Assembly: GCF_028476545.1 (NCBI RefSeq)
Contig: NW_026731566.1
Location: 186,001-250,000 of the forward strand
From: Physella acuta
Taxonomy: Eukaryota > Mollusca > Gastropoda > Physidae
Length of the DNA stretch: 64,000 nucleotides
Reading direction: 5' to 3'
Numbering within the stretch: the stretch's first letter is position 1; every line of letters starts with the position of its first letter. The position numbers and the translations under genes were made by a program. The notes beneath the pieces are model-generated. The model was not told where the DNA came from and searched no databases. It was given only the letters and a program-made list of their open reading frames with translations. Below, piece by piece: positions 26,741-38,685 of the stretch.

Positions 26741-26943
26741 TTTAGGGGGGTGACACCAAGGAAAAAATAGCAAAATATATAGAGAAAAACTCGAGGGGGA
26801 GGGTGCAAATCGAAAGTTTGAGGGGGGGGGGGTGCAAATCAAAAATTTGAAAGTTTGTCCCTGGGAAGGGTCTCTATGCCTCTGGGGGGGGGTGACACCA
26901 TTAAGTGCCGCACCGGGTGACACCCGACCTCGCTACGCCACTG
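26739..26943 (+). mobile_element. composite of two hAT families between (TA)n tracts
   Basis: Starts inside the GTGACACC family (CATTTAGGGGGGTGACACC) and switches at about 26790 to GTGCAAATCGAAAGTTTGAG units of the poly-G family ending TCTATGCCTCTG. It then returns to GTGACACCATTAAGTGCCG and the terminal CTCGCTACGCCACTG. This fits one element inserted into another. The left end of the host element is missing and replaced by (TA)n. Confidence 0.7.
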
Positions 26944-27148
<205 letters not shown>

Positions 27149-27300
27149 GACATACACAAAGACACCTCTACATCATTGTAAACTAGTTGACTCAATATTC
27201 GTATGGGTTTATGTGTTTTGTTTTAAGTCCGTTATAGTAAGTCAAGATTTATCATGTGTCTTGCCCCTCGTTAGTCTAGTTAAGTGTGGCTTTTGTGTGT

Positions 27301-27420
27301 CTTGTCTAGTCTAAACTCTCCAGCGCTAATTAAATACATGTCCAGTCATATCTCTTGTCTAGTCTAAACTGTCCAGCGCTAATTAAATACAAGTCCAGTC
27401 CTGTTTCTTGTCTAGTCAAT
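27301..27420. repeat. 53-bp tandem duplication
   Basis: CTTGTCTAGTCTAAACTCTC at 27301 recurs at 27354, with a partial third copy at 27407. The unit contains CCAGCGCTAATTAAATAC. Confidence 0.9.
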
Positions 27421-28202
27421 GTGTGTCTATCCCTTACTCAAAACTGAAAAAATATGTCCATTGTATCTTTTCTAGCCCTAAACCAACATTTCAAGTGTCC
27501 ACCATTTCAACGCGAGTGCAATTTCAAACATATTATATCGCTACACTTATTTTTTTTTAAATCACCAAGTCGGGAATTCCCGATTTTTTTTCACTTACCA
27601 TGTTAAAATCAAAAGCTGATACATTTTTTTGAAGCAAACTACGTAAGTGAAATCAAGCAAAATTTTTGCTCATTATTAATTCGTTTCAGGTTTTAAAAAT
27701 ATATCCGCCTTACGTTTTTTTTAAGGCGAATTCTTTCCATGTTTTCTCCGAATTCAAAAGATTTTTCAAGACTAAAAAAAACAATATTTCGAACACAGCC
27801 AACCCTAGTTTTTAATTATGTTTCAGCATCACAACCCCCACCCCCCTATCACTACCTCCCTCACCAGCACACCCCCACCCCCAATCATCTGGTGCCACGT
27901 TCAAGTAGACATAAGGGTGAGGGGAAAAAATCTCTAAATCTGGCCACAAGGGGAAATAATTGCGCGCTGAAAAAGTTTGCATGTCCAGACGTCCAATATT
28001 TGACCTTGACCTAGTTCGACAAAAACATATTGATCGCTAAAAACATACGCGCTCTTATAACGCAACGATTGTTTGATCTACTATTTTAATTATACCTTGA
28101 GGCAATTATTTACCTAATTATATTTACATTTTTAAAGGAATTTTAATAAGAAATTTCATACATTTGGAAAATTGCAGAAGTTTTTTAAAATAAAAATCTC
28201 AA

Positions 28203-28203
<1 letters not shown>
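27421..28203. other. no gene seen
   Basis: AT-rich with a C-rich patch at 27833-27890. The 91-codon frame at 27739-28014 shows no domain. Confidence 0.55.

Positions 28204-28298
<95 letters not shown>
28204..28298. repeat. (TA)n microsatellite
   Basis: About 47 TA units. Confidence 0.95.
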
Positions 28299-28911
28299 GC
28301 AAACTCATATTTTTTATCATCTAAAAACCGTGTTTTTTTAAAATGTCATTTGTAGCCGTTTACTATCATCTCACGACCCCCACCCAGATATAATTTAGGA
28401 CGTGGTATCATCTCCTTCTGTTGTCTTTCTATTGTTTGACCAATTACTTCAGTCGTCTCCCTTTTGTATCCACGCCATCCCCGTATTTGTCCATTAATAG
28501 ACCACGGTGCTCTGACACCTACGGCCATTGTTTACCCCGCGTCTACTTCCGGTTTGGCGTGACGTATGTCGCACGCGCCTAGCAGAACCGGATATTACTT
28601 CTCTGGGACAATATTATTTTTTAATTTAAAAAAAATGTGAGAGGGGACGTAATCGGGTTTTTTTAGAATTTTGAAAATGAGTCACATTCTGAGAAACACT
28701 TTTTTAAATGTGTCAAGTTCAAACCAGACCAAATCTCTTGACACTTTAGGAAGTGTAAAATTCTTCAAGTTTTTGAAATATAAAGAGACGTCTTTAAATG
28801 TGTGAGCATTTTCAAATCTCACACAGGTTTAAATCGGTTCATTTCCTCTCAGCCAAGCTAGAAATGAAGTAACTACAAAATCTTTAGAGTGAACAGTCTT
28901 TATGGTACATT

Positions 28912-28990
28912 ACAGGTTGACATGTACTACTTAATTGTGTTGGAGATAATCTCGTCAAACATTGTAATTAAGAACGAAGAAGAAAAGCCT
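28912..28990 (+). mobile_element. SINE family S1, 3' fragment
   Basis: AGGTTGACATGTACTACTTA, TTGTGTTGGAG, then ATTGTAATTAAGAACGAAGA: the tail side of S1, ending in a GAA-rich tail. Confidence 0.7.
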
Positions 28991-29365
28991 TCGTTAGTTG
29001 AAAACTAAAAATAACTTCCTGAATTTTATTGTCTCCCTTGAAACAAAAAAAAAAGAGTATTCTTATTTGATCTTTGTTCAAGGAGGTAGGCTTCGAAAAA
29101 AAACCCCCACCTTCATAATTAGTAAGCCTTGTTTATTTATGTGTAGGAAAACGTTTGCATGCATTTATAGTTGCCATAGCAACGGTGGCCATCTTGAAAA
29201 AACATTCAGTGGACGTCTCAAGGTTAAAAAACTAACTAGTAATATTTCTTCAATTAACTTATTTATTGCAGTTGTTTTTGGCTACCAATATGCCACATTT
29301 AGCAACAAGAACAACACAAACATCCTTCATTATGCTAATCATTATTTTACCGTTAGCATTATTAA
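28991..29365. other. no gene seen; foldback-like fragment
   Basis: TTGCCATAGCAACGGTGGCC followed by ATCTTGAAAAA near 29173-29203 resembles the interior of the foldback at 57658-58344. The 144-codon frame across 28998-29432 is AT-driven and shows no domain. Confidence 0.45.
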
Positions 29366-30036
29366 ACACACTACAACCAAAAATGAACGCGGCATAATCT
29401 GTTTCGTAATTCTTGTAAAAAAAATTACATAATAATTCCTGGGACATCTATTAAGACTAGCGAAAAGGGGAAATAATCAATATCTTAATATAAATATGTA
29501 TATGTCTACAAATTTTATTATAAATATCAAAACAAATCAATAATTACTTTAGAATCTAATAAAGTAGCTTAACACTATAGTTTTTACAAAAAATATTTTG
29601 TCTACTATCAGAATTAAATATGTTGTCATTATAAATGCTAAAGTATTACAGCATAATGAAAGTTTTTTCAAAACAGAGTTGGTTTAAAAACCAGCTTTTC
29701 AATATACCAATTAATCGTTCGGAATGATAGCCTACATATAACTAATATATCGGTCTTACATTTCAGACTATGCACTTTTTAATTAGCAACTGACTTTTTG
29801 TGTTCTTTAAAGATAATTTTTTAACATAATGAGAAGGTATGGGTTAGATCACTGTATTGCTCACACACCTTTTACTGGTAATTGAAAAAACAATATTCAC
29901 AGACATTTACGTTTCAAATGTGCCGACCAAAGATAATTTTTTAACAAACATCAATGTTTAAAACTTTGAGTTTAAAAAGTTTCCAAAAAGGCGCCACTTT
30001 GCTAAAAATGGCCTGAGGGGGAGCGGCCGCTCGAAC
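29366..30036 (+). mobile_element. fragment of the hAT-like element seen at 47567-50073
   Basis: Aligns block by block with 47852-50045: CACACTACAACC, TAATTCCTGGGA, ATGCTAAAGTATTACAGCAT, GGTATGGGTTAGATCACTGT, and AAGGCGCCACTTTGC ending GGGGGAGCGGCCGCTC. It lacks two long segments present in the 47.6-kb copy, so it gives the uninterrupted state for those sites. The left terminus is absent and the last few bases of the right end are lost. Confidence 0.8.
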
Positions 30037-30626
30037 TTTAGCCCGCAAATGTACGTCACCAAGACAACCTCATTTCCTCTGTTTTATTTCTAAAGCTACT
30101 GTTAGTTGTATTTATGCTTTAATAGAATAATTAACATCTCTATAAAACAACAGCAAGGCTAGAAATAATTCCAATTAGAAGGTACAGCAACCTGTTTTTT
30201 TTTAAATTAAATATCAAAAATATCTAGACAATGGTAGGCCTATTTGATTTGGAAGACGAGGGCTGGTTATCGCTAGTTTTGTAAGTGACAATACATCAGT
30301 TAGGGTTAAAGCTAGGGGTTCCTATGCACGTGTAAGCCATGAGTTTAGGTTAGGAGACTGGATGTATTTCATGAGCAAAAGTGATTTAATTTCAATCATC
30401 GCGGTACGGTTTATCATTTTTTTTGTAAGCGATTTAAACTTTTAATTTCTGGCTTGGTAAAGGAAAATCTTGGTTGTTCAGAAGTGTTTACATTTTTCTG
30501 TAAGGCCTAATTAGTAAAGATGATTGTTTTAATTGCGATCATTAATAGTATTTTCTTTCATTTTAATTGACAGCTTACGTTTCTAGGGGATCGTAAGGAG
30601 GGGGAGGGGGGAGACGTCTCTTGACT
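30037..30626. other. no gene seen
   Basis: AT-rich, with a G-rich patch near 30598-30612. Confidence 0.6.
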
Positions 30627-32601
30627 TATAGAGTCCTTTCATATGACGTCACGTCCGTTCGTGATACCTACGCCCGCCGCCACAGTGGTGTACACCAGAC
30701 GTAAACACAATCAGCTGTTCGCCAGCGCTGGACGTGTTCACCAGCGCTAGACGCGTTCACTGTATGTAAAGAACCGCACCCGCGGAAAAGGAAAAATACG
30801 TTAAAAAACTTGAACTCTTAGGAATTGAAGATCCTTATACTGTTATTGACAGTTTCGTATAAATAAATATGTGGACAAAATTTCTAAATAAAAATACTGT
30901 TAGTAATACTGTTTGCGTCTAGAGTTAAAGTAGCCGAATCTGATCAAATGCAGTTCTCGATACTTTGTTTCAGGTAAGGACAGTAAAATAATAAACTTCA
31001 TTTTAATTATAAAAGATAACTATTAATAAAACAAATATGCTCGACCTTCACAAATACTAATAGTAAAAGACAAAGTCAAAAGTAATAATAAGAATAATAA
31101 GATCTAATAGTAGGCCTAATACCTGGCTCCGCTGGGTAGACATAGAATCTAGAATCTACTTCTTTACTTAAATTTAATGACTTTAGATCTACATTCGATT
31201 CAAAATACGCCCATAATGAATCAAAAGTAGTCATAATAGGCCTAATAAAGCATTTAATTGTCTCTAAGATCTAAAATCTCGCTCTATTATTTAATCATTT
31301 TTTTAGCAAACGAAATTTTCTGAAATTGAAATAGATTGTATGACTAGACTTAGATCTAGAATCTGCTACTTAAATTAAATTGTAAAAACTTTATACAAGT
31401 ATGTAGTTGATATTATTGTAGTAGAAGGCTTTAATAAATTACTAAGGCCTACCTACTTTGTTGTCTTTTTACAGCAATATGTATCTGATACTGGTCTGAG
31501 TTTAATTAAATTCAAATTCATATCTAGTAATTGGTCTACTAAGTTTTTGTAGCCTAGTAGTACAATCTAGATCATACCAGCCAACAACAAATAACCACAT
31601 TATTATTATTTGGTTAATGATTAGGCTAATTTTTTTTTTAAAATCCACTGTTTATAAAAGAAACAAATCAAGCTAGAAACATTATAAGTGAGATGGTTTA
31701 GAATAATAACAATGGACCCAGTCTACAATTTATACAATTGCAGGTCTACATAGGGCCTACAGTCTAGTAGTTTACAGTAGGCACCTAGTGTGTAGCTAGT
31801 ATACTAGTGTGTAGCTGTCCAGAGTAAAGATTCTTAATGCCTTAATGCTTTCCCCTGATAAGCCATGTGTGCTATAAATGACATAACATGACACCGAGGT
31901 GAGAAGTGTTGAGGGGAGAGCAGTGGGACTTTCCCCTTTGTTCTCCCTGCTGGGCCCTGAGGGTCAAAATTATATAAGAAATACTATCTCTGTGGGGCTG
32001 GGTATCACGGAGGTGAGACATTTTCAGGGGAGGGCAGGGTAGACTCCTCTTAGGTTTTATTGTGGGCTTGATACAGGTGGGGGCAGCCATCATGAGGGTT
32101 GAATGTCAGTATTAATGTGATTACTTCCCTGCTGGATTATAAGGGTCTTAAATTGTATAACATGCTACCCAGATTGGTTATTACCCATGGATTATATTAG
32201 CCTTTGTAGTGTGGGTTTTGTAGGAGTTAAGTGGTCTCACGTTTGCTACAGTAGATAACCTATAATATATTACTGCATTTGATCAGCTTCGTCTACTTAA
32301 ACTCTAAACGCAAACGGTATTACTAACAGTATTTTTATTTAGAAATTTCGGCCACATATTTATATTATCCACGAAACTGTCAATAACTGTATAAGGATCT
32401 TCAATTCCTAAGAGTTCAAGTTTTTTAACATATTTTTCCTTTTCCGCGGCGCGATTCTTTACATACAGTGAACGCGTCCAGCGCTGGTGAACACGTCCAG
32501 CGCTGGCGAACAGCTGATTGTGTTTACGTCTGATGTACACCACTGTGGCGGCGGGCGTAGGTATCACGTGATTTAGGTCACGTGTTTGCAAGGACTCTAT
32601 A
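30627..32601. mobile_element. inverted-repeat structure with about 330-bp arms
   Basis: The left arm 30627-30954 and right arm 32272-32601 are reverse complements at roughly 90% by eye. They start TATAGAGTCCTT at the outer ends and finish CTGATCAAATGCAGT at the inner ends. The arms carry ACGCCCGCCGCCACAGTGGT, tandem CCAGCGCTGG words and AACTCTTAGGAATTGAAGAT. The spacer is about 1.3 kb of AT-rich sequence with TAGATCTAGA words and a decayed roughly 100-bp duplication at 31885-32100. It could be a transposon with long inverted repeats or a host inverted duplication. No flanking target duplication was found. Confidence 0.7.
32304..32591 (-). CDS. possible coding remnant in right arm of inverted repeat
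   Basis: A 95-codon frame, hydrophilic and not a repeat artefact. It includes NRAAEKEKYVKKLELLGIED followed by PYTVIDSFVDNINMWPKF, a K-x-x-Y-x-x-K-L-x-x-x-G-x-x-DPY pattern reminiscent of N-terminal regions in some uncharacterised, transposon-linked animal proteins. That resemblance is from memory and is weak. The corresponding frame in the left arm contains a stop within the AGCGCT repeats and a frame change near the FVDN codons, so only the right arm is open. It could be an exon, a transposon gene end or chance. Confidence 0.35.
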   Translation of the reverse strand: MQTRDLNHVIPTPAATVVYIRRKHNQLFASAGRVHQRWTRSLYVKNRAAEKEKYVKKLELLGIEDPYTVIDSFVDNINMWPKFLNKNTVSNTVCV

Positions 32602-33109
32602 GTGATGGCACCGATATATCCTCCAGCCCAAGTCCCCCCCCCCTATCCCCCCACACACCCGACCCCACACTGACGTCATTCGTGAATAACAACTCATGCT
32701 TACTTCAATGATTTAAATTCATGCCCAACAAAATCTACCTTAACCCAAGGAACAAATATCCGAACGGGCGCTGCTGTAAACAAGCGAGGGGCATTAATCC
32801 ATTCTTCATCCACCTCACTCCCCCTTCCCCACCCTCACCCATGACTAATTCAATCACCAACTCATCTTCTCCTACAGAAGTTTAAGATTGACCGGGCCAA
32901 TGTTTACACGTGCCCCTCCCCCCACGCCCTTCCCCACCCTTATCTAAAAATCGTCTCTCTCCCCTTTAACTGCCCTTAAGGGTAGAAGAAAAAAAATGAT
33001 TGCCACCGTCTTGTGATTAAAATGAAATTTTATTTTCCCCGCCGCCATCTTGTTCGTCGTCTGCCGATCTTCGTGCGACAGGAACAATTTTCTCGTCAAC
33101 ACCCAAACC
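32602..33109. other. no gene seen; C-rich
   Basis: C-rich patches (CCCCCCCCTATCCCCCC near 32634) with no supported frame. Confidence 0.55.
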
Positions 33110-33640
33110 CTTCCCCGCCACACACATTCCCCTACACACATCCCACACACAATCACCCCACACACATCCCACACACATAATCACCCCACACACACATCGC
33201 ACACACATCCCACACACAATCCCCCACATCCCACACACACTCCCCCCACATCCCACACACAACCCCCCATCCCACACACAACCCCCCATCCCACACACAA
33301 TCCCCCACATCCCACACACAACCCCCCCCCCACATCCCACACACAATCCCCCACATCCCACACACAATCCTCCCACATCCCACACACAATCCCCCCACAT
33401 CCCACACACAATCCCCCCATCCCACACACAACCCCCCACATCCCACACACAATCCCCCCCACATCCCACACACAATCCTTCCACATCCCACACACAATCC
33501 CCCCACATCCCACACACAATCCTCCCACATACCACACACACTCCCCCCCCACATCCCACACACAATCCCCCCATCCCACATACAATCCCCCACAGCCTAA
33601 CACACAATCCCCCCACACATATTACACACATTTCATAAAC
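33110..33640. repeat. CCCACACACAATCCCC tandem repeat
   Basis: About 28 copies of a 15-22 bp unit of type CATCCCACACACAATCCCCC. The + strand is almost free of G. Long frames are open on both strands (His-Thr-Pro on +, Cys-Gly-Trp-Asp on -), which marks them as products of composition. Confidence 0.93.
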
Positions 33641-33965
33641 ACGATGTCGTCACGAAGATTCGTACACCATCACCCACAAAGCCACTTACTTCTACTTCTA
33701 ACACAGTCACCCACACATAGACTTACACAAACCATACACATATACCATCTACACACACCACCCATACATAATCCAGAGACAACACTTCTCCATACTCACA
33801 GTCCCACACACCAAACCACACACACACACACACAACCAACACAATCCAGACAACACCAATACATTACATACAATATACACATCATAACCCACACTGAACT
33901 CATCCCACACATATACATCTCCACATACATCCCCCCCACACATCCCCAACCCCACCATACACGAA
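33641..33965. repeat. ACACA-rich decayed flank of the C/A repeat
   Basis: Continues the G-poor composition with irregular CACACA and CATAC words and no clear period. Confidence 0.6.
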
Positions 33966-34417
<452 letters not shown>

Positions 34418-34477
34418 TTTGTCTATATCTTTCTCTCTCACTCTCCCTCAATACATATATTTATTTAAATCTATACA

Positions 34478-34480
<3 letters not shown>

Positions 34481-34544
<64 letters not shown>
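34481..34544. repeat. (TA)n microsatellite
   Basis: About 32 TA units. Confidence 0.95.
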
Positions 34545-34548
<4 letters not shown>

Positions 34549-34730
34549 CATGCCTCTATATATCCTTTCTATAGCCTATATATGACCTATCTCTGGGTTT
34601 AATCTCTAGACGCAGCACTAGACTTACCCCTACTGAGTAAGCATTGATCGACACGCTGCTAGGGTAGAGTAATGGAGAATACACTGGAGATTTGTTTTCT
34701 CTTCGACGTGACGAGAGCTTGATGTTTCAG

Positions 34731-35172
34731 AGTTAACCCTATGGTGCCCGTGTGTGATCAGCTTGAGCGTTAACCCTATGTTACCGGTGTTTGTTCAGTT
34801 TTAGAGTTAACCCTATGTTACCGGTGTTTGTTCAGTTTTAGAGTTAACCCTATGTTTCCAGTGTGTGATCATCTTTAGGATTAACACATTGGTGACGGTG
34901 TTTAATAATCCTTAGAGTTTAACACTATGTTGACGGTATTTGATAATCTTTTTGATAATATTTAAAGTTAAACCCTTTGTTAACTGTGTTTAATAATCTT
35001 TAGAGTTTAACCCTATGATGCACGTTTTTGATCATCATTAAAGTTAACTTTATATTGCGGTTGGTTAATCATTCTTAGAGATTAATCGTATTTTAACGGT
35101 TTTTTATTATCTTTTTGATAATGTTTAGAGTTAACCCCATATTGACGGTGTTTTGATATTCTTTAGAGTTAG
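34731..35172. repeat. decayed 37-bp tandem repeat (GAGTTAACCCTATGTTACCG)
   Basis: Two nearly identical 37-bp units at about 34787-34860 (GTGTTTGTTCAGTTTTAGAG then TTAACCCTATGTTACCG) sit in a longer run of about eleven units that become less regular to the right. Confidence 0.85.
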
Positions 35173-35936
35173 ATTTGTTTAGAAAATGATGCTACTTATT
35201 AAAAAAAAAAAAAACATATTAAGAGAAATGATGCATTGACCCTTAAACTTACATTGTTATATAATATCTAACTTTGCACAAGTAATGGCTTGAACATGTC
35301 CGTAAATTCCAGACAATAGCCATTTTATTCTCTTTTTACAACATTATACAAACATTCGAACTATAAAGAGGAGGTATAACAAACATAAATATCTCTTGTC
35401 AAAACATCGGTGTAAATCAGGGGAAATAACCATTATGTACCACCCGAGACATTTAATGACATACAATTCGTTGTATTAGATGAGAGCGCCATCCTATGCC
35501 AGTGAACTCACACCGAACTTAGCAGTAACGGTCATCATAAATCGGTTTAACGTCTCAATTCTCACAAATAAGGAAAAGTTCCCCTCTCATAATTCTGACC
35601 CCTCTCCCATCCCACCCATTTCAGCATAGCCCCAAACGAAACAGGAACTAAGATATCGATTGTGTGTGTGTGTGAATGTGTGTGTGTGTGTTACTGAACA
35701 GGGTTATATTTATTTTTACTCTTCCTAGCCGATTCTGATTAAAAGTACAATATAGAAAATAGAATAGTATATTTAAAAACCGAGTTGTTAACATGTATTA
35801 AAATAATCAAACGTTCTAGCAAAATGATAAGAAAAACGACAGCTAAGCAATAAAAAAAGCTTGTTTCTTTTTAAGGGATTTTCTTTTTTTCTTTGTAGTG
35901 ATCACGCTAAATATTAATAATCGCTTGATCGGACTG
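35173..35936. other. no gene seen; (GT)n
   Basis: (GT)n at about 35661-35692. The rest is AT-rich. Confidence 0.6.
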
Positions 35937-36456
35937 GAGAGCTTATGGTTGTTAATTCCGAAACCAGTGGCGTAGCCAGGATCGTCTCAAGGCGGGGGGG
36001 GGGGGGGGGGGGGGTCCAATGTTTACCCGGGGACAAGCTTTCGATTTGCACCCCCCTTCAGACTTTCGATTTGCACCCCCCCCCCTCAAACTTTCGATTT
36101 GCACCCCCCTCTCAAATTTTCGATTTGCACCCCCCCCTCTCATACTTTATATATATATACCGAGGGGTCTATGGGGGGTTTATGCCCCCCCCCCATAACC
36201 CCCCCTGCCTACGCCACTGTCCGAAACTCTCGAGCCACTCTTCTAGGAGAGACAACTCCAAAATCAAACAACTGCTGCTTTGTAGTTTGTTCTTGGTTGG
36301 ACAAAGACTATTAAAGCAAATCCAAAAAAAAAAAAAAAAGAAAGCCGAAATGGGAGTCAACGTCCTGTATGGCGTATAACAAGTTGACATGTAATATGTA
36401 TCCTTAATTGTGTTGGAGAGAATACATACACTAAAATTAAGAAGAAGAAGAAGAAG
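35937..36456 (+). mobile_element. SINE family S1, split by hAT element E3
   Basis: The left part carries a S1-like head (GAGCTTATGGTTGTTAATTC). After the hAT element it resumes with CCACTCTTCTAGGAGAGACA, AATCAAACAACTGCTGCTTT, AAGTTGACATGTAATATG and a GAAGAAGAAGAAG tail. The B-box portion between CTCGAG and CCACTC is shortened relative to other copies. Confidence 0.75.
35965..36219 (+). mobile_element. non-autonomous hAT element, poly-G family (copy E3)
   Basis: Starts CAGTGGCGTAGCCAGG and ends CCTGCCTACGCCACTG. Exact 8-bp target duplication TCCGAAAC at 35957-35964 and 36220-36227. Contains about four TTTCGATTTGCACCCCCC units and the TATATATATACCGAGGGG block. Inserted into a S1 SINE. Confidence 0.93.
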
Positions 36457-37189
36457 TAACATCAAACCAACCAATACTGACGTTAGGTTCATGATTAAAT
36501 TAGGGTTAGGATCAGGGCTAGCTGTGGTCGATTGCCTGGGTCCTAACCCATCCGGGAAATAAAAAAAAGGGCGGTTTATTCCCGATTTCAAATTTTCATA
36601 GCGTATTTTATCATCCAAGTGTGGGGACGGATACCTACAAAGTCACGGAATTTTTTTCGGGGTCCCGGAAGTACAATCGACATCTAAACACAGGGGTCAG
36701 AGATGGGGTCAGGATTAAGGTTAAGGCAAATGTTAATGCTAGGGTTAGGAGAAGGGTTGGAATAGCAAAAAAAAAATTAATTTAATTTAAAAAAAAAGAA
36801 AAAGAAAACCCTCCAAAAAATAAAAGTGATGAACGAACCCCGATAAAGTTTAATATATACAAATAGCTAAATAACGTCATAAATTCTGGTGAAATAAAGA
36901 AATATTTATGCGTTTTATTTACATTTCCCACGGGATCTGCGCTGGGCTGAGTCTACCCTATAATGGAGTGTCATAACGGAATAATATATTGAAAGATCAA
37001 TAACCAATCAATAGGCGTCAATTGCCGGTTTATAAATAGAAAATATTTGCATCTTTGAAAATGGATAATTTATAAAATAGAATTAGCTGGCCTAATGTAA
37101 TTTTTTAAGATGAATATTTTCTAACATAGAATTATCTGGCATAGTGTAGGTTTTTTTTAAAGTTAAGAACAATACAGGTACTTAATAAA
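36457..37189. other. no gene seen; scattered TTAGGGTTAGG words
   Basis: Short telomere-like words near 36497-36510 and 36738-36752, too few to call an array. Confidence 0.55.
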
Positions 37190-37310
37190 TGAAGTAGAGT
37201 GGCTCTCTTTATATGACCATGGAAAAGTTTTACGGAAGTAGTAACGGCCGATAGCGTTTACATCCCCATCTTACGCCAGGTACCAAGCGAAGCTGAGTTA
37301 GCTCAAGAGG
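37190..37310 (-). mobile_element. SINE family S2, fragment
   Basis: GAAGTAGAGTGGCTCTCTTT followed by TACATCCCCATCTTACGCCA and a GAGTTAGCTCAAGAGGC end. Head incomplete. Confidence 0.5.
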
Positions 37311-37318
37311 CGTCGCTA

Positions 37319-37517
37319 CAGTAAAGCTAGCGTAAGCAAGGCATAGGGGCCCTTTTTCGAAAGTTTGAGGGGGGGGGGGTGCAAATCGAAAGTCTGAGGG
37401 GGGGGGGGGGTTGCAAATCGAAAGTTTGTCCCCGGTCGTCGGGAAGGGTCGCTACGCCTCTGAGGAGCCCACCAACACTTTTTGCATAGGGGCCCAAAAA
37501 TTCTAGCTACGCCACTG
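37319..37517 (-). mobile_element. nested hAT-like composite
   Basis: Outer ends CAGTAAAGCTAGCGTAAGCA and CTAGCTACGCCACTG frame two copies of GCATAGGGGCCC. Between them is a truncated poly-G family piece with three GTGCAAATCGAAAGTTTG-type units ending CGCTACGCCTCTG. No matching 8-bp duplication is visible. Confidence 0.6.
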
Positions 37518-37820
37518 AGGGGGTGGGGGGGGGGGGGGGTGGGGGTAAACGCCGGGGGAGTGGGGGGGTAAATGACCGGGCTGGGGGGGGGGGGGGTTAA
37601 TGCCCATGGGGTCAATGCTTAGAGAGTTAATATCAAGTGGTGGGGTTAATGCCTAGGGGGTAAATGACCAGGGGGATTAATGCCCAAGCGGTTAATGTCC
37701 AGGGGGTTAATATCCAAGGAGTTAATGTCGGGGGTATATATCCAGGAAGGTTAATGCACAGGGGTCAATGCTAAATGAAATCATATTGGGGGAGGGGGTT
37801 AATTCCATGGGTTTATTGAC
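37518..37820. repeat. degenerate GGGGTTAATGCCCA repeats
   Basis: About a dozen 15-20 bp units of the form GGTTAATG(C/T)CCAGGGG, with several G runs. Confidence 0.75.
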
Positions 37821-38574
37821 CATACTCCCTCTTCCTTTCTGATAAATTAACTCAACACAAATATTCATCCGCAGAATTATTTGACGAAGCTAATAAACAA
37901 CTTGCTAGACATATTGTTGGAAACCACGCTTTTGCTGTGGTAAGCAAGATTCATTTTTCATCAATTTCATGAATAAAACACCGGCGTTCATTTTTCTTCA
38001 TTAACGTTTATATATCAAAGATGACAGAGTTTTTTTTTCCAATTCCTTACCAAGCCAGCCGTGCATTTAAAGCAAGGAGATTCTATAAATCTCTTCCGGT
38101 ATCAATGGGTGTCGGATCTCCTTCAATACAAATCGCCACAATAAAGAGCTTCTTTCTTGATATAAAAACACCGACGTCACCGGAAATAAATTATGCGTCG
38201 CGCGCCGCTATGAGTGACGGGAATAGTACGCGGGTTCCATGCGTAAGGACCGCAGTTAATGGGAGGATTTTTTCCGAATGGCCGGCACGTACGGCTCCGA
38301 TTTTCGGACTAATCTCCGACCGTCGGGATGGCGGACGGCGGTTTTTTTCCGCGCTGTACGGAATCCAGATCTCATCCGACTAATCAGGTTTTTTTAAAAC
38401 TTTAATTCAACCCAACCGTTTTCTTTTTTTTTTGAATGATTAATCCGGGTAATCTAGATTGTCTGGGTAACATCCTTTCGAGTAGAGCGTTAGCAGTAAA
38501 AAAAATCGATCTTCATTGTGGAGAACAAACTGTCAAAGTGTGTCAAATATTCGATACGTTGTGACGCGATGAGT
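37821..38574. other. no gene seen; one unassigned frame
   Basis: A 120-codon + frame at 38021-38383 lies in unusually CpG-rich sequence (38160-38390). It has no recognisable domain, no membrane or signal segment, and no repeat structure. It could be a decayed transposon piece or a host exon, but nothing supports either. Confidence 0.4.
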
Positions 38575-38685
38575 TAGGTTAAGTCCTGAGTTAACCTTGT
38601 AGGTTCGAGTTCACCCAGCTCTATATTGAGTGGCAGTTTTGTAATGTGTTCACAGAAATACATCAACTCTACTTCCTCTGCATTC
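38575..38685 (+). mobile_element. SINE family S2, fragment (opposite orientation)
   Basis: GGTTCGAGTTCACCCAGCTC at the head, then TGTGTTCACAGAAATACATC and AACTCTACTTC, the complement order of other S2 copies. Confidence 0.55.

Noticed and set aside
30627-32601. Long terminal repeat retroelement
   Set aside because: The repeats are inverted, not direct, with no primer-binding site or polypurine tract evident. No LTR-type or virus-derived element was recognised anywhere in the window.
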